NCBI GenBank assembly: GCA_039105265.1
Contig: JAPFFF010000004.1
Coordinates: 5,332,001-5,396,000 of the forward strand
DNA from: Tritrichomonas musculus
Lineage: Eukaryota > Parabasalia > Tritrichomonadida > Tritrichomonadidae
Length of the DNA: 64,000 nt
Direction of reading: 5' to 3'
The notes under the pieces are model-generated. The model was not told the DNA's origin. It was given only the letters and a program-made list of their open reading frames with translations, and searched no databases. Both the position numbers and the translations under genes were made by a program. Of the stretch, positions 19,975-31,100 are shown in pieces. Numbering within the stretch: position 1 is the stretch's first letter; the number at the start of each line of letters is the position of its first letter.

Positions 19975-20940
19975 ATGCTTTCTATCTTCATAGTTTTATC
20001 ATTTTCATCAGTTAAAATCAAACAAAGCGACGAGAAATCGTTTATTGCCTGGATGAGAAATACCAACAACTTTTATATAGGCTCTGAATATCAATTCCGT
20101 CTTGGGATATATTTATCCCATAAGCAATATGTTCAAAATCACAATTCCAATCCTAACAAAATGTTCACGATTGCAATGAACAAATTTTCAGCGCTCACTC
20201 CATCAGAATACAAGTCACTATTAGGCTTCAGAGCTAGTTTATCATCAAATTTCAAATTATATAAAAGCCGCCAAAAAGCGGCACCAAATTCAGAAGAACT
20301 TGACTGGCGAACGAAAGGAGCTGTCAACGCGATCAAAGACCAAGGCAGCTGTGGTTCATGCTGGGCATTTTCGGCCATTCAAAATTGTGAGTCTTCAGAA
20401 TTTTTGAAATACGAAAAACTTTATCGTTTTTCAGAACAGTCGCTTGTGGACTGTGTTACAGCTGATGCCGGATGCGATGGCGGCCTTCCGAGTGACGCTT
20501 TCACGTACATCATTGAAGAGTGCGACGGCAAAGTCATGCTTGAAGACGATTATCCATATCTGGCGGTTGCCGATACGTGCAAATTTGACCTTAGAAAGGC
20601 CATTGGCCATTTTACAAAATACATCGAAATCAAAAAGGGAAGCGAAAGCGATCTCGCCGAAAAGTGCCAATTGTACGGGCCCCTGTCTATCGGAATTGAC
20701 GCGTCGCCGCTGTCATTCCAGCTCTACAACGGCGGAATTTACAACGAGCAGAAGTGCAGCTCCGTGTTCTTGGATCACGGCGTGGGACTCGTCGGCTACG
20801 GCGCTGATGGCACCATTAAATACTGGATTGTGAGAAACTCGTGGGGAACTGGCTGGGGTGAAAACGGTTACATTAGAATTATTCGTGGAAGTAACAAATG
20901 CGGTGTTGCTACTTCAGCAACTTGCATAATCTCTGAGTAA
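19975..20940 (+). CDS. Cathepsin L-like cysteine protease (papain family, C1A)
   Basis: A 321-residue preproenzyme. A short hydrophobic N-terminus (LSIFIVLSFSS) serves as the signal peptide. The prodomain runs to about residue 105 and contains an I29-type inhibitor segment. The mature enzyme starts near ELDWRTKGAV. Catalytic residues are Gln123, Cys129 in QGSCGSCWAF, His268 in FLDHGVGLVGYG and Asn288 in VRNSWGTGWGENGY. The GCDGG motif of the family is present. Such proteases are secreted or lysosomal in trichomonads and act in nutrition and damage to host tissue. Length and all motifs are normal. G+C rises sharply along the gene: about 30% by hand count at 19981-20040 and 53-57% at 20641-20760. 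Confidence 0.95.
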   Translation: MLSIFIVLSFSSVKIKQSDEKSFIAWMRNTNNFYIGSEYQFRLGIYLSHKQYVQNHNSNPNKMFTIAMNKFSALTPSEYKSLLGFRASLSSNFKLYKSRQKAAPNSEELDWRTKGAVNAIKDQGSCGSCWAFSAIQNCESSEFLKYEKLYRFSEQSLVDCVTADAGCDGGLPSDAFTYIIEECDGKVMLEDDYPYLAVADTCKFDLRKAIGHFTKYIEIKKGSESDLAEKCQLYGPLSIGIDASPLSFQLYNGGIYNEQKCSSVFLDHGVGLVGYGADGTIKYWIVRNSWGTGWGENGYIRIIRGSNKCGVATSATCIISE

Positions 20941-21589
20941 AAGCTCATAATTTTTTTTTTTTTTTTTGTTTAGTTTAGTTTAGTTCAATTGTGTAGTTTA
21001 TTTTCAAATATTTTAGCATCTACTATGTGCCAAAATGTTTCGTTTATAATATTCATTAATTTTTATCAAATTTGGCACTCATTCAAAAATAAACTTTTTC
21101 TAAGAGGTCAACTTTCACAAATTTTTAACGTTCTCCTTCTCAATATTTAACGTATGAGAAATGTACCTTAAAAACTCATATTTATATATATATATATATA
21201 AAATAATGAGAAAAGTAGAGGGTGATCAATCAATTGTTTTTTGATCGTTTAGGGAAAATATCATCATTTTTGACCTAAACTTTTTCATAATTTGGAAGTA
21301 TTGAAAGATGTATTCTATGAGTTTATTCAATATTGACAAGTTTACAACATTTTTGAGACAGATGCCCTTAAAAAATGCATATTTTAAATTTTTTTATTGA
21401 TCGATAAGTCATTTGTAATGTCCTAAATAAATTCAACTTTTTAAATTATAAATAAAAAGTTGCTTTAATAAACTTTAAAATAAGACATTTTAAACTATTT
21501 TTTCATGATATTTATTTTTATTGCTCTTTATAATGCTTTTAAAAAAAAAAATATTATAAAAATAAACCATTCAAAAAAAATTGAATGCT
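20941..21589. other. AT-rich spacer with simple repeats
   Basis: Begins with an 18-T run and contains a (TA)n tract near 21180-21200. No gene is seen. Confidence 0.5.
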
Positions 21590-21855
21590 TTTTTAGTATG
21601 ATTTATCTTCTCTTCTCTAGTAATTTTATTTTGTTCTTCTAATCTTCTTTGTTCATCTGCTTTTCTTTGCTTTTCAAGAGCATTATTTTGAATTTGCAGC
21701 TACTTATTCTGTTCTTCGAGAGCTTTGTTGAAACGCTGGGACTTTTTTCTGCTCTTCTGCTTTTCTCTGTCTTTCCAATGCTTTTTGTTTTGAAAAACAT
21801 TGAATTCTGTTCATTTAAAACTTTGTTTTGAAAAACTGGAGATTTTCTTTGTTCT
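21590..21855 (-). pseudogene. Decayed continuation of the coiled-coil repeats
   Basis: On the minus strand beyond the stop of the next gene, the same Glu-Gln-Arg-Lys type repeat sequence continues in broken frames (for example FKTKS and EEQ-type units). The kinase-Sel1-coiled coil protein was therefore once longer, or the repeat array has slipped. Confidence 0.5.
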
Positions 21856-24800
21856 TCAGCTTTTCTTTTGTTTTTCTGAGTTTCTTTGTACTCCTGATTT
21901 TCTCTGCTCTTCTAGTTTTCTTTGTCTTTCTAATGCCTTCCTTTGAATTTGCAGCATTAAATTATCTTCTTCTTGAACTTTGCTTTGAAATGTTGACGCT
22001 TTTTTCTTCTCTTCAACTTTTCTTTGTTCTTCAGCTTTTCTTTGTTCTTCTAATTTTCTTTGTTCTTCAGCTTTTCTTTGTTCTTCAGCTTTTCTTTGTT
22101 CTTCTGAGTTTCTTTGTACTCCTGATTTTCTCTGCTCTTCTAGTTTTCTTTGTCTTTCTAATGCCTTCCTTTGAATTTGCAGCATTAAATTATCTTCTTC
22201 TTGAACTTTGCTTTGAAATGTTGACGCTTTTTTCTTCTCTTCAGCTTTTCTTTGTTCTTCAGCTTTTCTTTGTTCTTCTAATTTTCTTTGTTCTTCTAAT
22301 TTTCTTTGTTCTTCTAATTTTCTTTGTTCTTCTAATTTTCTTTGTTCTTCTAATTTTCTTTGTTCTTCAGCTTTTCTTTGTTCTTCTGAGTTTCTTTGTA
22401 CTCCTGATTTTCTCTGCTCTTCTAGTTTTCTTTGTCTTTCTAATGCCTTCCTTTGAATTTGCAGCATTAAATTATCTTCTTCTTGAACTTTGCTTTGAAA
22501 TGTTGACGCTTTTTTCTTCTCTTCAGCTTTTCTTTGTTCTTCAGCTTTTCTTTGTTCTTCTAATTTTCTTTGTTCTTCTAATTTTCTTTGTTCTTCTAAT
22601 TTTCTTTGTTCTTCTAATTTTCTTTGTTCTTCTAATTTTCTTTGTTCTTCAGCTTTTCTTTGTTCTTCTAATTTTCTTTGTTCTTCAGCTTTTCTTTGTT
22701 CTTCAGCTTTTCTTTGTTCTTCTAGTTTTCTTTGTTCTTCAGCTTTTCTTTTTTCTTCTAGTTTTCGTTGCTCTTCAGCTTTTCTTTGTTCTTCTGAGTT
22801 TCTTTGTACTTCTGATTTTCTCTGCTCTTCTAGTTTTTTTTGCCTTTCTAATGCCTTCCTTTGAATTTGCAGCATTATATTATCTTCTTCTGGAGCCTCT
22901 TTTTGAAATGTTGACGCTTTTTTCTTCTCTTCAGCTTTTCTTTGTTCTTCTAATTTTCTTTGTTCTTCTAATTTTCGTTGCTCTTCAGCTTTTCTTTGTT
23001 CTTCAGCTTTTCTTTGTTCTTCAGCTTTTCTTTGTTCTTCAGCTTTTCTTTGTTCTTTTAAAGCTGTATCCAGCATTTCTGTTTCATTTTTCTGGTTCTC
23101 TAATTCTTTGTGGGAAGGATCTTCACTAGCTTTTTCAATAGGTTCATATTGATTATGTGAATGCCTAAATGATAAATTATTATGTACTGAGTTAACTTCT
23201 TCTTTTTTTGGAAGGAATTCATGCATCGATGTCGATTTTTGATAAGGAAGAGGTAAATCATTATTTGATTCAATCTCAGATAAATAGTTGGTACTTTTTC
23301 GGAATCCATTTTTTTTCGCCATTTCAAAATATTTTTTTGCTTTTTTTTCATTTTTATTTGTTCCTTTTCCTTTTAATAGCATTTTCCCGAATTCATACAT
23401 ACCTTGAGCATTGCCACCTTTTGAAGCTTTTTCAAAGTATTTCAAAGCACTTGTATATTTCTTTGACATTTTTTTAATTTTACCATATAGAAGGAAAATA
23501 CTGGCATTATTTTGTTTGAGATATTTTTTGAGGTATTTTTTCGCTTTTAAGGTATCTCTTGGAATAATTTCTCCTTCAATTAACATTTTGCTATAATATA
23601 AAACAGCATCGATTGAACCTTTCGATATTGCATTTTCAAGGTAATTAATACCAATCGCCGTATTTTGGGGAAAGTTCCCCTTTCCATCAATTAAGCATTT
23701 TCCAATATAGAATTGAGTAACTAGACTTGTTTCTGCTTCATGAATAAGAGTTTGACATTCATGATTAAGTTGTTCATACTCTTCTTGAGGATAGAAAATT
23801 TTATTTTTTGTACTTCTGCTTTTGAGTTTTTGAAATAAACTTGATGATCTTTTCTTATTTGATTCTTTTTTTATTTTATTTTTGTTGAGTGCTTTTGAGC
23901 CACTGGATTTTGGCTGATCCATACGTATTATTTGTTTGGATGGATTAAATATTGTCTCAGAATCTTCGATATGAAAAGTAAAATCTTCATATTCATTTAT
24001 ATCAATTAAATCAGTGATAAATCCTTTATTTTCTTTTAAATTGGTTAATATTTCATCAAACGTTGGCCTTCTTTCCGGATCGTTGTCCCAACACGATTCA
24101 ATTAAATCTTTATAGGCTTTTGGAATTTCATATTTAAATACTGGCTTTATATTTTTTATGATTTTGTCATGAATATTCACCTGATTTTTACAATCTGAAT
24201 ATGGTTCATCATTAGTGATAATCTCATATACAATCATTCCAAAAGAATAAACATCACAAGCTTTTGTGTATTCGTTATTTGCCCATATTTCGGGAGCAAT
24301 GTAAACTGTTGTTCCTTTGACACAATTCACTGATTGAAATGTTATACTTTCTGTTCTATGTATAATTTTTGAAAGACCAAAATCCGCAATTTTTGGATAC
24401 AATTGATCATCCATTAGAATGTTTCCGGGCTTTAAATCTCTGTGAATAATATCTTTTGAATGAAGAAATGCCATTGCTGATGCGATCCCATATATTGTGA
24501 TCAATTTCCTTGTTTCATCCCAATTATCAACTGAAAGAGAAGCTCTTTCCAACTTTAATATGTTTTTCAATGAACCTTTTGAAAGGAACTCGGTAATAAT
24601 AACTGGTTTTGGGTTTTTTTTAAAATTGCATGGAGAAAAGCCTATAAAGCGTTCGATTGCTGGATGGGATAATTTGCACATAATGTTTACTTCTCGAATA
24701 AGATTTATATTTTTGTGTATATAATCTTTTTCCATTGGAAGTTTCGATATTTTAGCCGCAAAAATATCTCCTGTTGTTTGCTCTCTAACTTTATAAACCT

Positions 24801-24870
24801 TGCCAAATGATCCTTCATCGATATATTCGATTATGGTATAATTATCGAGCTCAAGATATTGAGTTTCCAT
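21856..24870 (-). CDS. TKL-like kinase with Sel1 repeats and a long Glu/Gln/Arg/Lys coiled coil
   Basis: A 1004-residue protein. The kinase domain is at about 8-285: [41 protein letters not shown] and CWDNDPERRPTF, with all catalytic residues present. Residues about 380-545 are four or five Sel1-like repeats (for example GINYLENAISKGSIDAVLYY and AQGMYEFGKMLLKGKG). From about 610 to the end runs a highly charged coiled coil built from hexapeptides EEQRKA and EEQRKL. A longer block carrying STFQSKVQEEDNLMLQIQRK occurs four times, so the array has a nested repeat structure. It is likely a cytosolic or cytoskeleton-linked signalling scaffold. The 433-codon plus-strand frame opposite it (LLIFFVLQLFF-type repeats) is only the shadow of this array. 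Confidence 0.88.
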   Translation of the reverse strand: METQYLELDNYTIIEYIDEGSFGKVYKVREQTTGDIFAAKISKLPMEKDYIHKNINLIREVNIMCKLSHPAIERFIGFSPCNFKKNPKPVIITEFLSKGSLKNILKLERASLSVDNWDETRKLITIYGIASAMAFLHSKDIIHRDLKPGNILMDDQLYPKIADFGLSKIIHRTESITFQSVNCVKGTTVYIAPEIWANNEYTKACDVYSFGMIVYEIITNDEPYSDCKNQVNIHDKIIKNIKPVFKYEIPKAYKDLIESCWDNDPERRPTFDEILTNLKENKGFITDLIDINEYEDFTFHIEDSETIFNPSKQIIRMDQPKSSGSKALNKNKIKKESNKKRSSSLFQKLKSRSTKNKIFYPQEEYEQLNHECQTLIHEAETSLVTQFYIGKCLIDGKGNFPQNTAIGINYLENAISKGSIDAVLYYSKMLIEGEIIPRDTLKAKKYLKKYLKQNNASIFLLYGKIKKMSKKYTSALKYFEKASKGGNAQGMYEFGKMLLKGKGTNKNEKKAKKYFEMAKKNGFRKSTNYLSEIESNNDLPLPYQKSTSMHEFLPKKEEVNSVHNNLSFRHSHNQYEPIEKASEDPSHKELENQKNETEMLDTALKEQRKAEEQRKAEEQRKAEEQRKAEEQRKLEEQRKLEEQRKAEEKKKASTFQKEAPEEDNIMLQIQRKALERQKKLEEQRKSEVQRNSEEQRKAEEQRKLEEKRKAEEQRKLEEQRKAEEQRKAEEQRKLEEQRKAEEQRKLEEQRKLEEQRKLEEQRKLEEQRKLEEQRKAEEQRKAEEKKKASTFQSKVQEEDNLMLQIQRKALERQRKLEEQRKSGVQRNSEEQRKAEEQRKLEEQRKLEEQRKLEEQRKLEEQRKLEEQRKAEEQRKAEEKKKASTFQSKVQEEDNLMLQIQRKALERQRKLEEQRKSGVQRNSEEQRKAEEQRKAEEQRKLEEQRKAEEQRKVEEKKKASTFQSKVQEEDNLMLQIQRKALERQRKLEEQRKSGVQRNSEKQKKS
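21859..23065 (-). repeat. Nested 18-bp / 230-400-bp coding tandem array
   Basis: The 18-bp unit encodes EEQRK(A/L). The higher-order landmark (minus-strand STFQSKVQEEDNLMLQ) lies near 21955, 22187, 22469 and 22873, so spacings are about 232, 282 and 404 bp. They differ only in the number of hexapeptide units. All differences keep the frame. Confidence 0.85.
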
Positions 24871-25235
24871 TTCGGTTTTTATTTTAATGTATATGGTTTT
24901 TATCTGAAATATTCAATGAAATTCAATATTTGTGTTTTGAATATTTAGTATATTTTTTGACCTTTAATTGTAATTCAGATATCTATTGATTTTTGAATGA
25001 GACTGTTAGTTTTACTCTTAACAGATTTTACTAAGCAAATTTTTGAGCGAAGAGATATAGCATTCGAGAAAAATATTAATTGGAATTCCAATTCATGTTT
25101 ATCAACAAAACTTTTCAAAATAATTTACTAATTTCTTGCATCATTCAACAAATTTATGTTTGAATATAGAAATTGAATATCATCATATTTTATCAATTAT
25201 ATATCATATAAATGATTGTTCCAATATGAAATATA
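24871..25235. other. AT-rich spacer
   Basis: Upstream region of the minus-strand kinase gene. No feature recognised. Confidence 0.4.
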
Positions 25236-25700
25236 TCTATCCATCATTAAAAAGGATCTTTCAACTTGAAAAAGATCCTTTCAGAATGAAAAAAGGTCCT
25301 TTCAGCATTCAAAAAGATCCTTTCAAAAGATAAAATGATCTTTTCAGCATTCAAAAAGATCCTTTCAAAAGATAAAAAGATCCTTTCAAAAGATAAAAAG
25401 ATCCTTTCAAAAGATAAAAGGATCCTTTCAGCATTCAAAAAGATCCTTTCAGCATTCAAAAAGATCCTTTCAGCATTCAAAAAGATCCTTTCAGAATGAA
25501 AAAAGGTCCTTTCAGCATTCAAAAAGATCCTTTCAAAAGATAAAATGATCTTTTCAGCATTCAAAAAGATCCTTTCAACATTCAAAAAGATCATTTCAAA
25601 AGATAAAAGGATCCTTTCAGCTTTAAAAAAGATCCTTTCAACATTCAAAAAGATCCTTTCAGCATTAAAAAAGATCTATTCAAAATAAAAAGGTCCTTTC
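25236..25700. repeat. 21-bp minisatellite with 210-bp higher-order period
   Basis: About 22 units of the type AAAAGATCCTTTCAGCATTCA. Variants GAATGAAAAAAGGTCC and AAAGATAAAA replace the middle of some units. The marker TCAGAATGAAAAAAGGTCC recurs at 25281 and 25491, exactly 210 bp (ten units) apart, followed by the same order of variants. Because the unit is a multiple of three, a 133-codon minus-strand frame (ERIFLNA repeats) stays open by construction. I do not count it as a gene. Confidence 0.9.
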
Positions 25701-25885
25701 CAAATGGAAAATAGGGCATTAGTATTGAAAATTTGAATATCATCAAATAGTCAGCATTAATTTATTTTGATTGATAATAAAATCAATCATTTTTGCATTA
25801 ATGTATCTCATATAAAATGTATTTATAGATGATTTATTCCAATAAACATGAAGAATAATTCTTTATATACTTTTTATCAATTATT

Positions 25886-26130
25886 TTTGATCTCCCTGTG
25901 ATTCAAATTCAACAGCAACAATTAATGTCTCTGTATGAAAATTGGTTGGTAACAGGAATTATCGTTGATTCTGGTGAAAGTCACACAGATATAGTTTATG
26001 TATATGAAACATGAATTTTATATAAGAATGTATTTCATTCAAATTTTGGAGAAATGGATATTATTGAATCAATTTATCATTCATTGTGAGTTAAATATGG
26101 CCGTAATTATATGGCAGAAATAGAAATTTG

Positions 26131-26161
<31 letters not shown>

Positions 26162-26340
26162 TGTTTTGTTTGAAATATCATCAAACTTCATTTGGTGATT
26201 ATTATGATATAGGAAATAGTCCTAAAAGCAAAATGTCTCATGAAAAATATGAAGCATCAGAAAAAATAGTTCACCAATAAGAAAAAAATTATGGAATTCA
26301 TCAATGTACATTTTGCCCAATCATGAAAACAGATTAAAGT
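25886..26340 (+). pseudogene. Actin-family pseudogene
   Basis: Plus-strand translation reads FDLPVIQIQQQQLMSLYENW and then TGIIVDSGESHTDIVYVYE. This matches the actin stretch from the PAMYV region through the nucleotide-binding VDSGDGVTH motif. Further on, YGRNYMAEIEI matches the actin YSFTTTAEREI region, and IHQCTFCPIMKTD matches the actin IHETTYNSIMKCD region near the C-terminal third. Stops, a 29-A run and missing segments separate these blocks, so it is an old, internally deleted copy. Similarity to conventional actin versus an actin-related protein cannot be decided by eye. Confidence 0.7.
26131..26159. repeat. 29-A homopolymer
   Basis: Uninterrupted A run inside the actin relic. Confidence 0.95.
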
Positions 26341-26407
26341 TTCCATGAAATATTTTTCAGTGATATTTTAATAATTGAAAAAAATATGAAAATCACTGGT
26401 TTCGAAT

Positions 26408-26617
26408 CTAGATTACTGAAATAAATGGAAAAACTTGTTGTTTATAAAATATTTTCTGGTGACTGAATAAGAAAAAATCTAGTAGAATGTTGGAAGATTT
26501 AATTTCTCTTTGAGCAATATAATTTTTGTGAAGAAATGACATTCTATATGTAATACAAACTAAAATCATTTGATGAGTACGATCCAAATTAGAATTTGAT
26601 ATATTTGGTTTTCTCAC
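26408..26617 (-). pseudogene. Fragment of a kinase gene (catalytic-loop region)
   Basis: On the minus strand the frame reads CITYRMSFLHKNYIAQREIK then SSNILLD. This is the helix E and catalytic loop of a TKL-like kinase, with HRD changed to QRE. Neither the glycine loop nor a DFG motif is readable beside it. It is a short relic. Confidence 0.55.
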
Positions 26618-26912
26618 TTTTTAATTAAAAAAGAAGATTAATAACACTTTTGCATATATATTCCTGTTAATTATACTATATTTAATTAAATTAAACAAAA
26701 AATGATATAACAATTGCAAATCATATTTTTCGATAATATGTTGAAATAGATATTTTGTAGATCGAACTAGATGACGTAAAATTCAAAGATCTATTAATTT
26801 TGAATGCTTTTGTAGATCGAACTACGACTTTTGTAAATAGAAATTCTACTCTTGGTTTCTCCAAAATGTATCATTAAAGTTTGGATCTTTGAATTTTACT
26901 GATTTATTAGCA

Positions 26913-27084
26913 TTTTGAATTATTTGTTATAATTTCTCAAAATTTTAATGAAAGCAAAATTTTTCAAAATTTTAATGAAAGCAAAATTTTTCAAAATTTT
27001 TATATATCAAAAATTTTTAATTTGACAATTTTAATTTGACAAAAAATTGAATGGGCCTGCAGTAGTAATTCCGAGCTGTACATT
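26913..27084 (+). repeat. Dispersed repeat, copy B
   Basis: Second copy of the sequence at 18943-19095. The AATGAAAGCAAAATTTTTC segment is additionally duplicated inside it. It ends 10 bp before the inverted-repeat element at 27095. Confidence 0.65.
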
Positions 27085-27094
27085 ATTTAAATAA

Positions 27095-27704
27095 TAGAGC
27101 TCGGAGAAAAAGGGATTTCCTTTTTGAAAATAAAGAATTATATTTATAAAACATATTTATTTTGATGTGTATAAGTTATATCTGAAAGCATACACTTTTT
27201 CGAAAAAAAATTGTTTTTTAAAAAAAAAGTGACTTTTTTATAAAAAGGTTTATTTTTGAATATTTTTTTTTTATAAAAAAAAAGCTTCTTTGCGAAAAGT
27301 TTTTGTGTGTGCAAAAAGTAAAATCATATCAATAAGTTTCGATCATTTCAAATAAAAAATTTAATTAAAATCATAAATTCCTTTCGAAATATAAATTGAT
27401 AGAAAAAATTTAGTTAACAAGAATTTCAAAGAATTATTTAATAAAAACATATATTTAGATATTATTCAAATCATAAAGAATGATATTTGATGTATGAATT
27501 ATAAAGTACTCGTAATCATTGCTTATGATCAAACTATATTCAAAATTTGAAGCATTCTAATGATATAGAAAATATCATTTGCTTCATTAAGCTGTGAGGC
27601 ACTTTCCAATCTTGTTAAATGATGCTTTTGATGCAGACAGTTTAAATCTGGAATGAAAATAATAGTTTTGTCCTCAAAATGTAGTTTTTTCCACCAATTA
27701 TAAC

Positions 27705-27741
<37 letters not shown>

Positions 27742-28077
27742 GAATAAATAACGTATTCAAAAATCAAAATCAAATAATATATTTATAAGATCTTGTTTTT
27801 TTTAAAAGAAAATCTATATTAAAAAAAATTGTTCATATAAAAAAGACTTGGTGTTTTGAAAAAAGAAAATTATTTCGCAAAAAAAAGATCATTTTAAGAA
27901 GTATTTTTCATTTTAAAAAGAAAACAAATTTTTTAAACGAAAAAATTATTTCACAAAAAAATGTTTTTACAGACAAACATTTTTCTTTTCGAAAAAAAAT
28001 GGATTTTTAAAACATATGGATCTTAATGATATGAAAAAGTTTTGTAAATATGGAAATTCCTTTTTCGCCGATCTCTA
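27095..28077. mobile_element. Non-autonomous DNA transposon with TA ends
   Basis: Inverted ends GAGCTCGGAGAAAAAGGGAT... at 27097 and their complement ending at 28075 agree at 21 of 24 bases, and both are flanked by TA. The 979-bp body has no transposase and is rich in short runs of the type TTTTCGAAAAAAAA. It contains a 32-T run at 27705-27736. Confidence 0.65.
27705..27736. repeat. 32-T homopolymer
   Basis: Uninterrupted T run inside the TA-flanked element. Confidence 0.95.
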
Positions 28078-28164
28078 ATATTACATTTAATTATTTAATA
28101 ATAAATTTTCTAAATAATATTGATAGTTAAATAGAATAACGGTTTTCCCCAATTCAAATGTAAT

Positions 28165-31100
28165 ATGTTTCATTCTCTTGCAAAATTTCAATTTTTTGTT
28201 TAATAGCAATCAAATCCACTTATGCAAAACATTTCTTGAAGAAATAATACACATATTTCATTGTTATCTCATAACGGATACCATATATGATTTTAATCTG
28301 ATTGATAAGCTAACAAATAATTCCAAAATAATCATTATTGATAAAGTGGAGGAATATTCTGAACAATATTTTGTTATTTGTTTTGATGAAGCAAAATCCT
28401 TATTTTGGATAACAAAATATCCTTACTATCTAATTTTTTCAAAAAAGAAAAGAACTCTAGCATCATAACATTGACAGATGAAATCAAAGAAGAGCTTTTA
28501 TCCAAACAATTAAAAATTAATTTTTTTAATAATATACGAGATTATGAAAGAAAAAATTATTTAACGACAATTGAAAAATTTTCAGATAATTTTAAACTTA
28601 AAAGAACAACAAAACAGGAAGAAATTGATGAAGTATGGATTTTAATTTTACCAAGCTTTTCATCATTTTTTATAAATAAAAATTGCATCAAACTTGACGA
28701 AATAAAACTCCAAGGACCAACAACATTAAAAATTGATCTGAGTAAGAACAAATACATAAAACTACAAAATTTAGGACATGGAAGTTCATCCTATGTTTCT
28801 TTAATATATCATATCGAATTAGAACAATTATTTGCTATTAAAACATTTGTTTCAAGCGAATCAGAAAAATTATTTTCGCGAGAAAACAAAAATTACAAAT
28901 TATTGCGTCATCCATCGATTCCTCTTTCTTATAGAGAGACCGAATTTAATGGCCATAATAAAAGAATCATTATGGAATATATTCGAGGCTCAAATTTATT
29001 GAATATCAATTCACTTTCATTTGAAATTGAAGATAAAATTAACATTATTTTTCAAATGATGCTTTTAATTGAATTTTTTAGAGTTTCAAAGTTTGTTTAT
29101 CGAGATTTGAAGCTTAATAACTTCATCATTGATCAAAATAAAAGATTAATTCTGGTCGATTTTGATCGAATGATTAATAAAGATGAAAAAAAGTTACAAA
29201 TGAATCAACAATGAATTTTTACAATTCATTTCAAGCTCCTGAAATTCTTAGCAGAAGTATTCGAAAGTATACTCATAAAGTTGATATATTTTCATTAGGT
29301 TTACTTATTTATTTCTGCTTTTTTGGAAAAAAAGTAGAATTTATCAAAAATGAAGAATCAAATCAAGATTTTTATTCTTTTGATGAATTCCAATCTGAAT
29401 TTGCAGAATTAAAAGAAATTTGCGAAAAATGCACAAACACTAATCCTAAAAAACGACCAAAAATCGAACAAGTAATTGATTTATTTTATGACAATGTTCT
29501 AAACAAAATACCATATTTAAAAAATAAGATTAATTTAACAGAAATTACTAATAATTTCAACAAGACTAGTTTTTTTCCATATTGGAATTTATTTTATGAA
29601 AATGATAATATTGAATTTAAAAATCAACTTGAAAAGTTTTATCAACAAGAGACAATAAATCCAAATATAAGAAAATATATTCAATACTATTCATATTATC
29701 TTAATTTATATCATTTATATGCACTATGTAAAACTAAAGCATCTGAATTTTTCATTAAAAATATCAACAAAATAATTCATTATTTTAAAATTGCAGCAAA
29801 TCAGAATAACTCAATATTTCAAGTATCTTTAGGAACTATTTATTTAGAAGGCAAATATGTATCAAGAAACATAAATAAAGCATTACATTATTATACTATT
29901 GCTGCTAATAATAAAGATTTAAAAGCTTTGAAAAGGCTGGGAATACTTTATTTAACAGGAAAGCAAGTTACTTTTGATATTTACAAAGCAATGCATTATT
30001 TTACTTTTGCAGCAAATCAAAATGATTTGGAAGCACATTATTATATTGGTTTGATTTACATACAAAAAAAATTTCCTTTATAAGATTATGAAAAAGGAAT
30101 TCATCATTTTACAATTGCTGCCAATCAAAATGATGTTAAATCATTAAATCAGCTCGGAAACATTTATCAATCAAATGAATTTAATGTGTTTGAAATTAAC
30201 AAATTGATTCATTATTTGGCTTTGGCAGCTGATCTTAATGATGCCAAATCACAATATCAACTAGGATACTTATATCTTCAAAAAGAAAATGACACGTTTG
30301 ATATAAATAAAGCTATTAAATGCATATGCAGCTGATCAAAATTATCCTGATGCACAAAATCTATTAGGTGGTTTATATTATGATGGTATACATCTACCAC
30401 ATGATATAAATAAAGCTATTCATTATCTCAAATTAGCAGCAAATCAAAATTTTGCTCTTTCACAATCAAATTTAGGCTTTATTTATTTTTATGGAGAAAA
30501 AATTCCCCGCGATATAAATATGTCTATTTATTATTTGACACTTGCAGCAAATAACAATAATGTTGATTCTCAATATCAACTTTTTGTGATTATTTATTCA
30601 AATGAATATATTCCAAAGAACATTAATAAAGCAATTTATTATTTGACTCTTGCAGCTAATAATAATCATCCAACGGCACAGTCTAATATTTGCATTTTTT
30701 ATGTTGAAGGCAAACATGTTCCACTTGATGTTGACAAAGGAATTCATTATTTAAAGCTTGCAGCAAGTCAAAATGTAGCAGAAGCACAATATGTTCTTCG
30801 TGAAATGTATTGCAAAGGTATATTATTGCCATTTGATAGCAGTAAAGCAATTTATTATTTAACTCTTGCTGCAAATCAAAATCATTCAAGAGCACAACAT
30901 TTTTTAGGTATTATTTAATTACAATGTAAAGAATTTGCTCCAACTGATATCAATAAAGGGATTCATTATTTAACTCTTTCTGCAGAGCAAAATTATTCTG
31001 ATACACAAAATCAAAATCATCAAAATATCGATAAAGCTTTTCATTACTTGACTCTTGCAGCAAATCAAAATAATGAGAAGGCACAAAATGCACTTGGAAT

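Noticed and set aside
21828-23129. 433-codon plus-strand frame with a strongly hydrophobic repeat
   Set aside because: It is the exact complement of the coiled-coil hexapeptide array of the minus-strand kinase-Sel1 gene, which has a kinase domain and a proper start.
25247-25648. 133-codon minus-strand frame of ERIFLNA repeats
   Set aside because: It is open only because the minisatellite unit is 21 bp. It has no non-repeat sequence and no start context.
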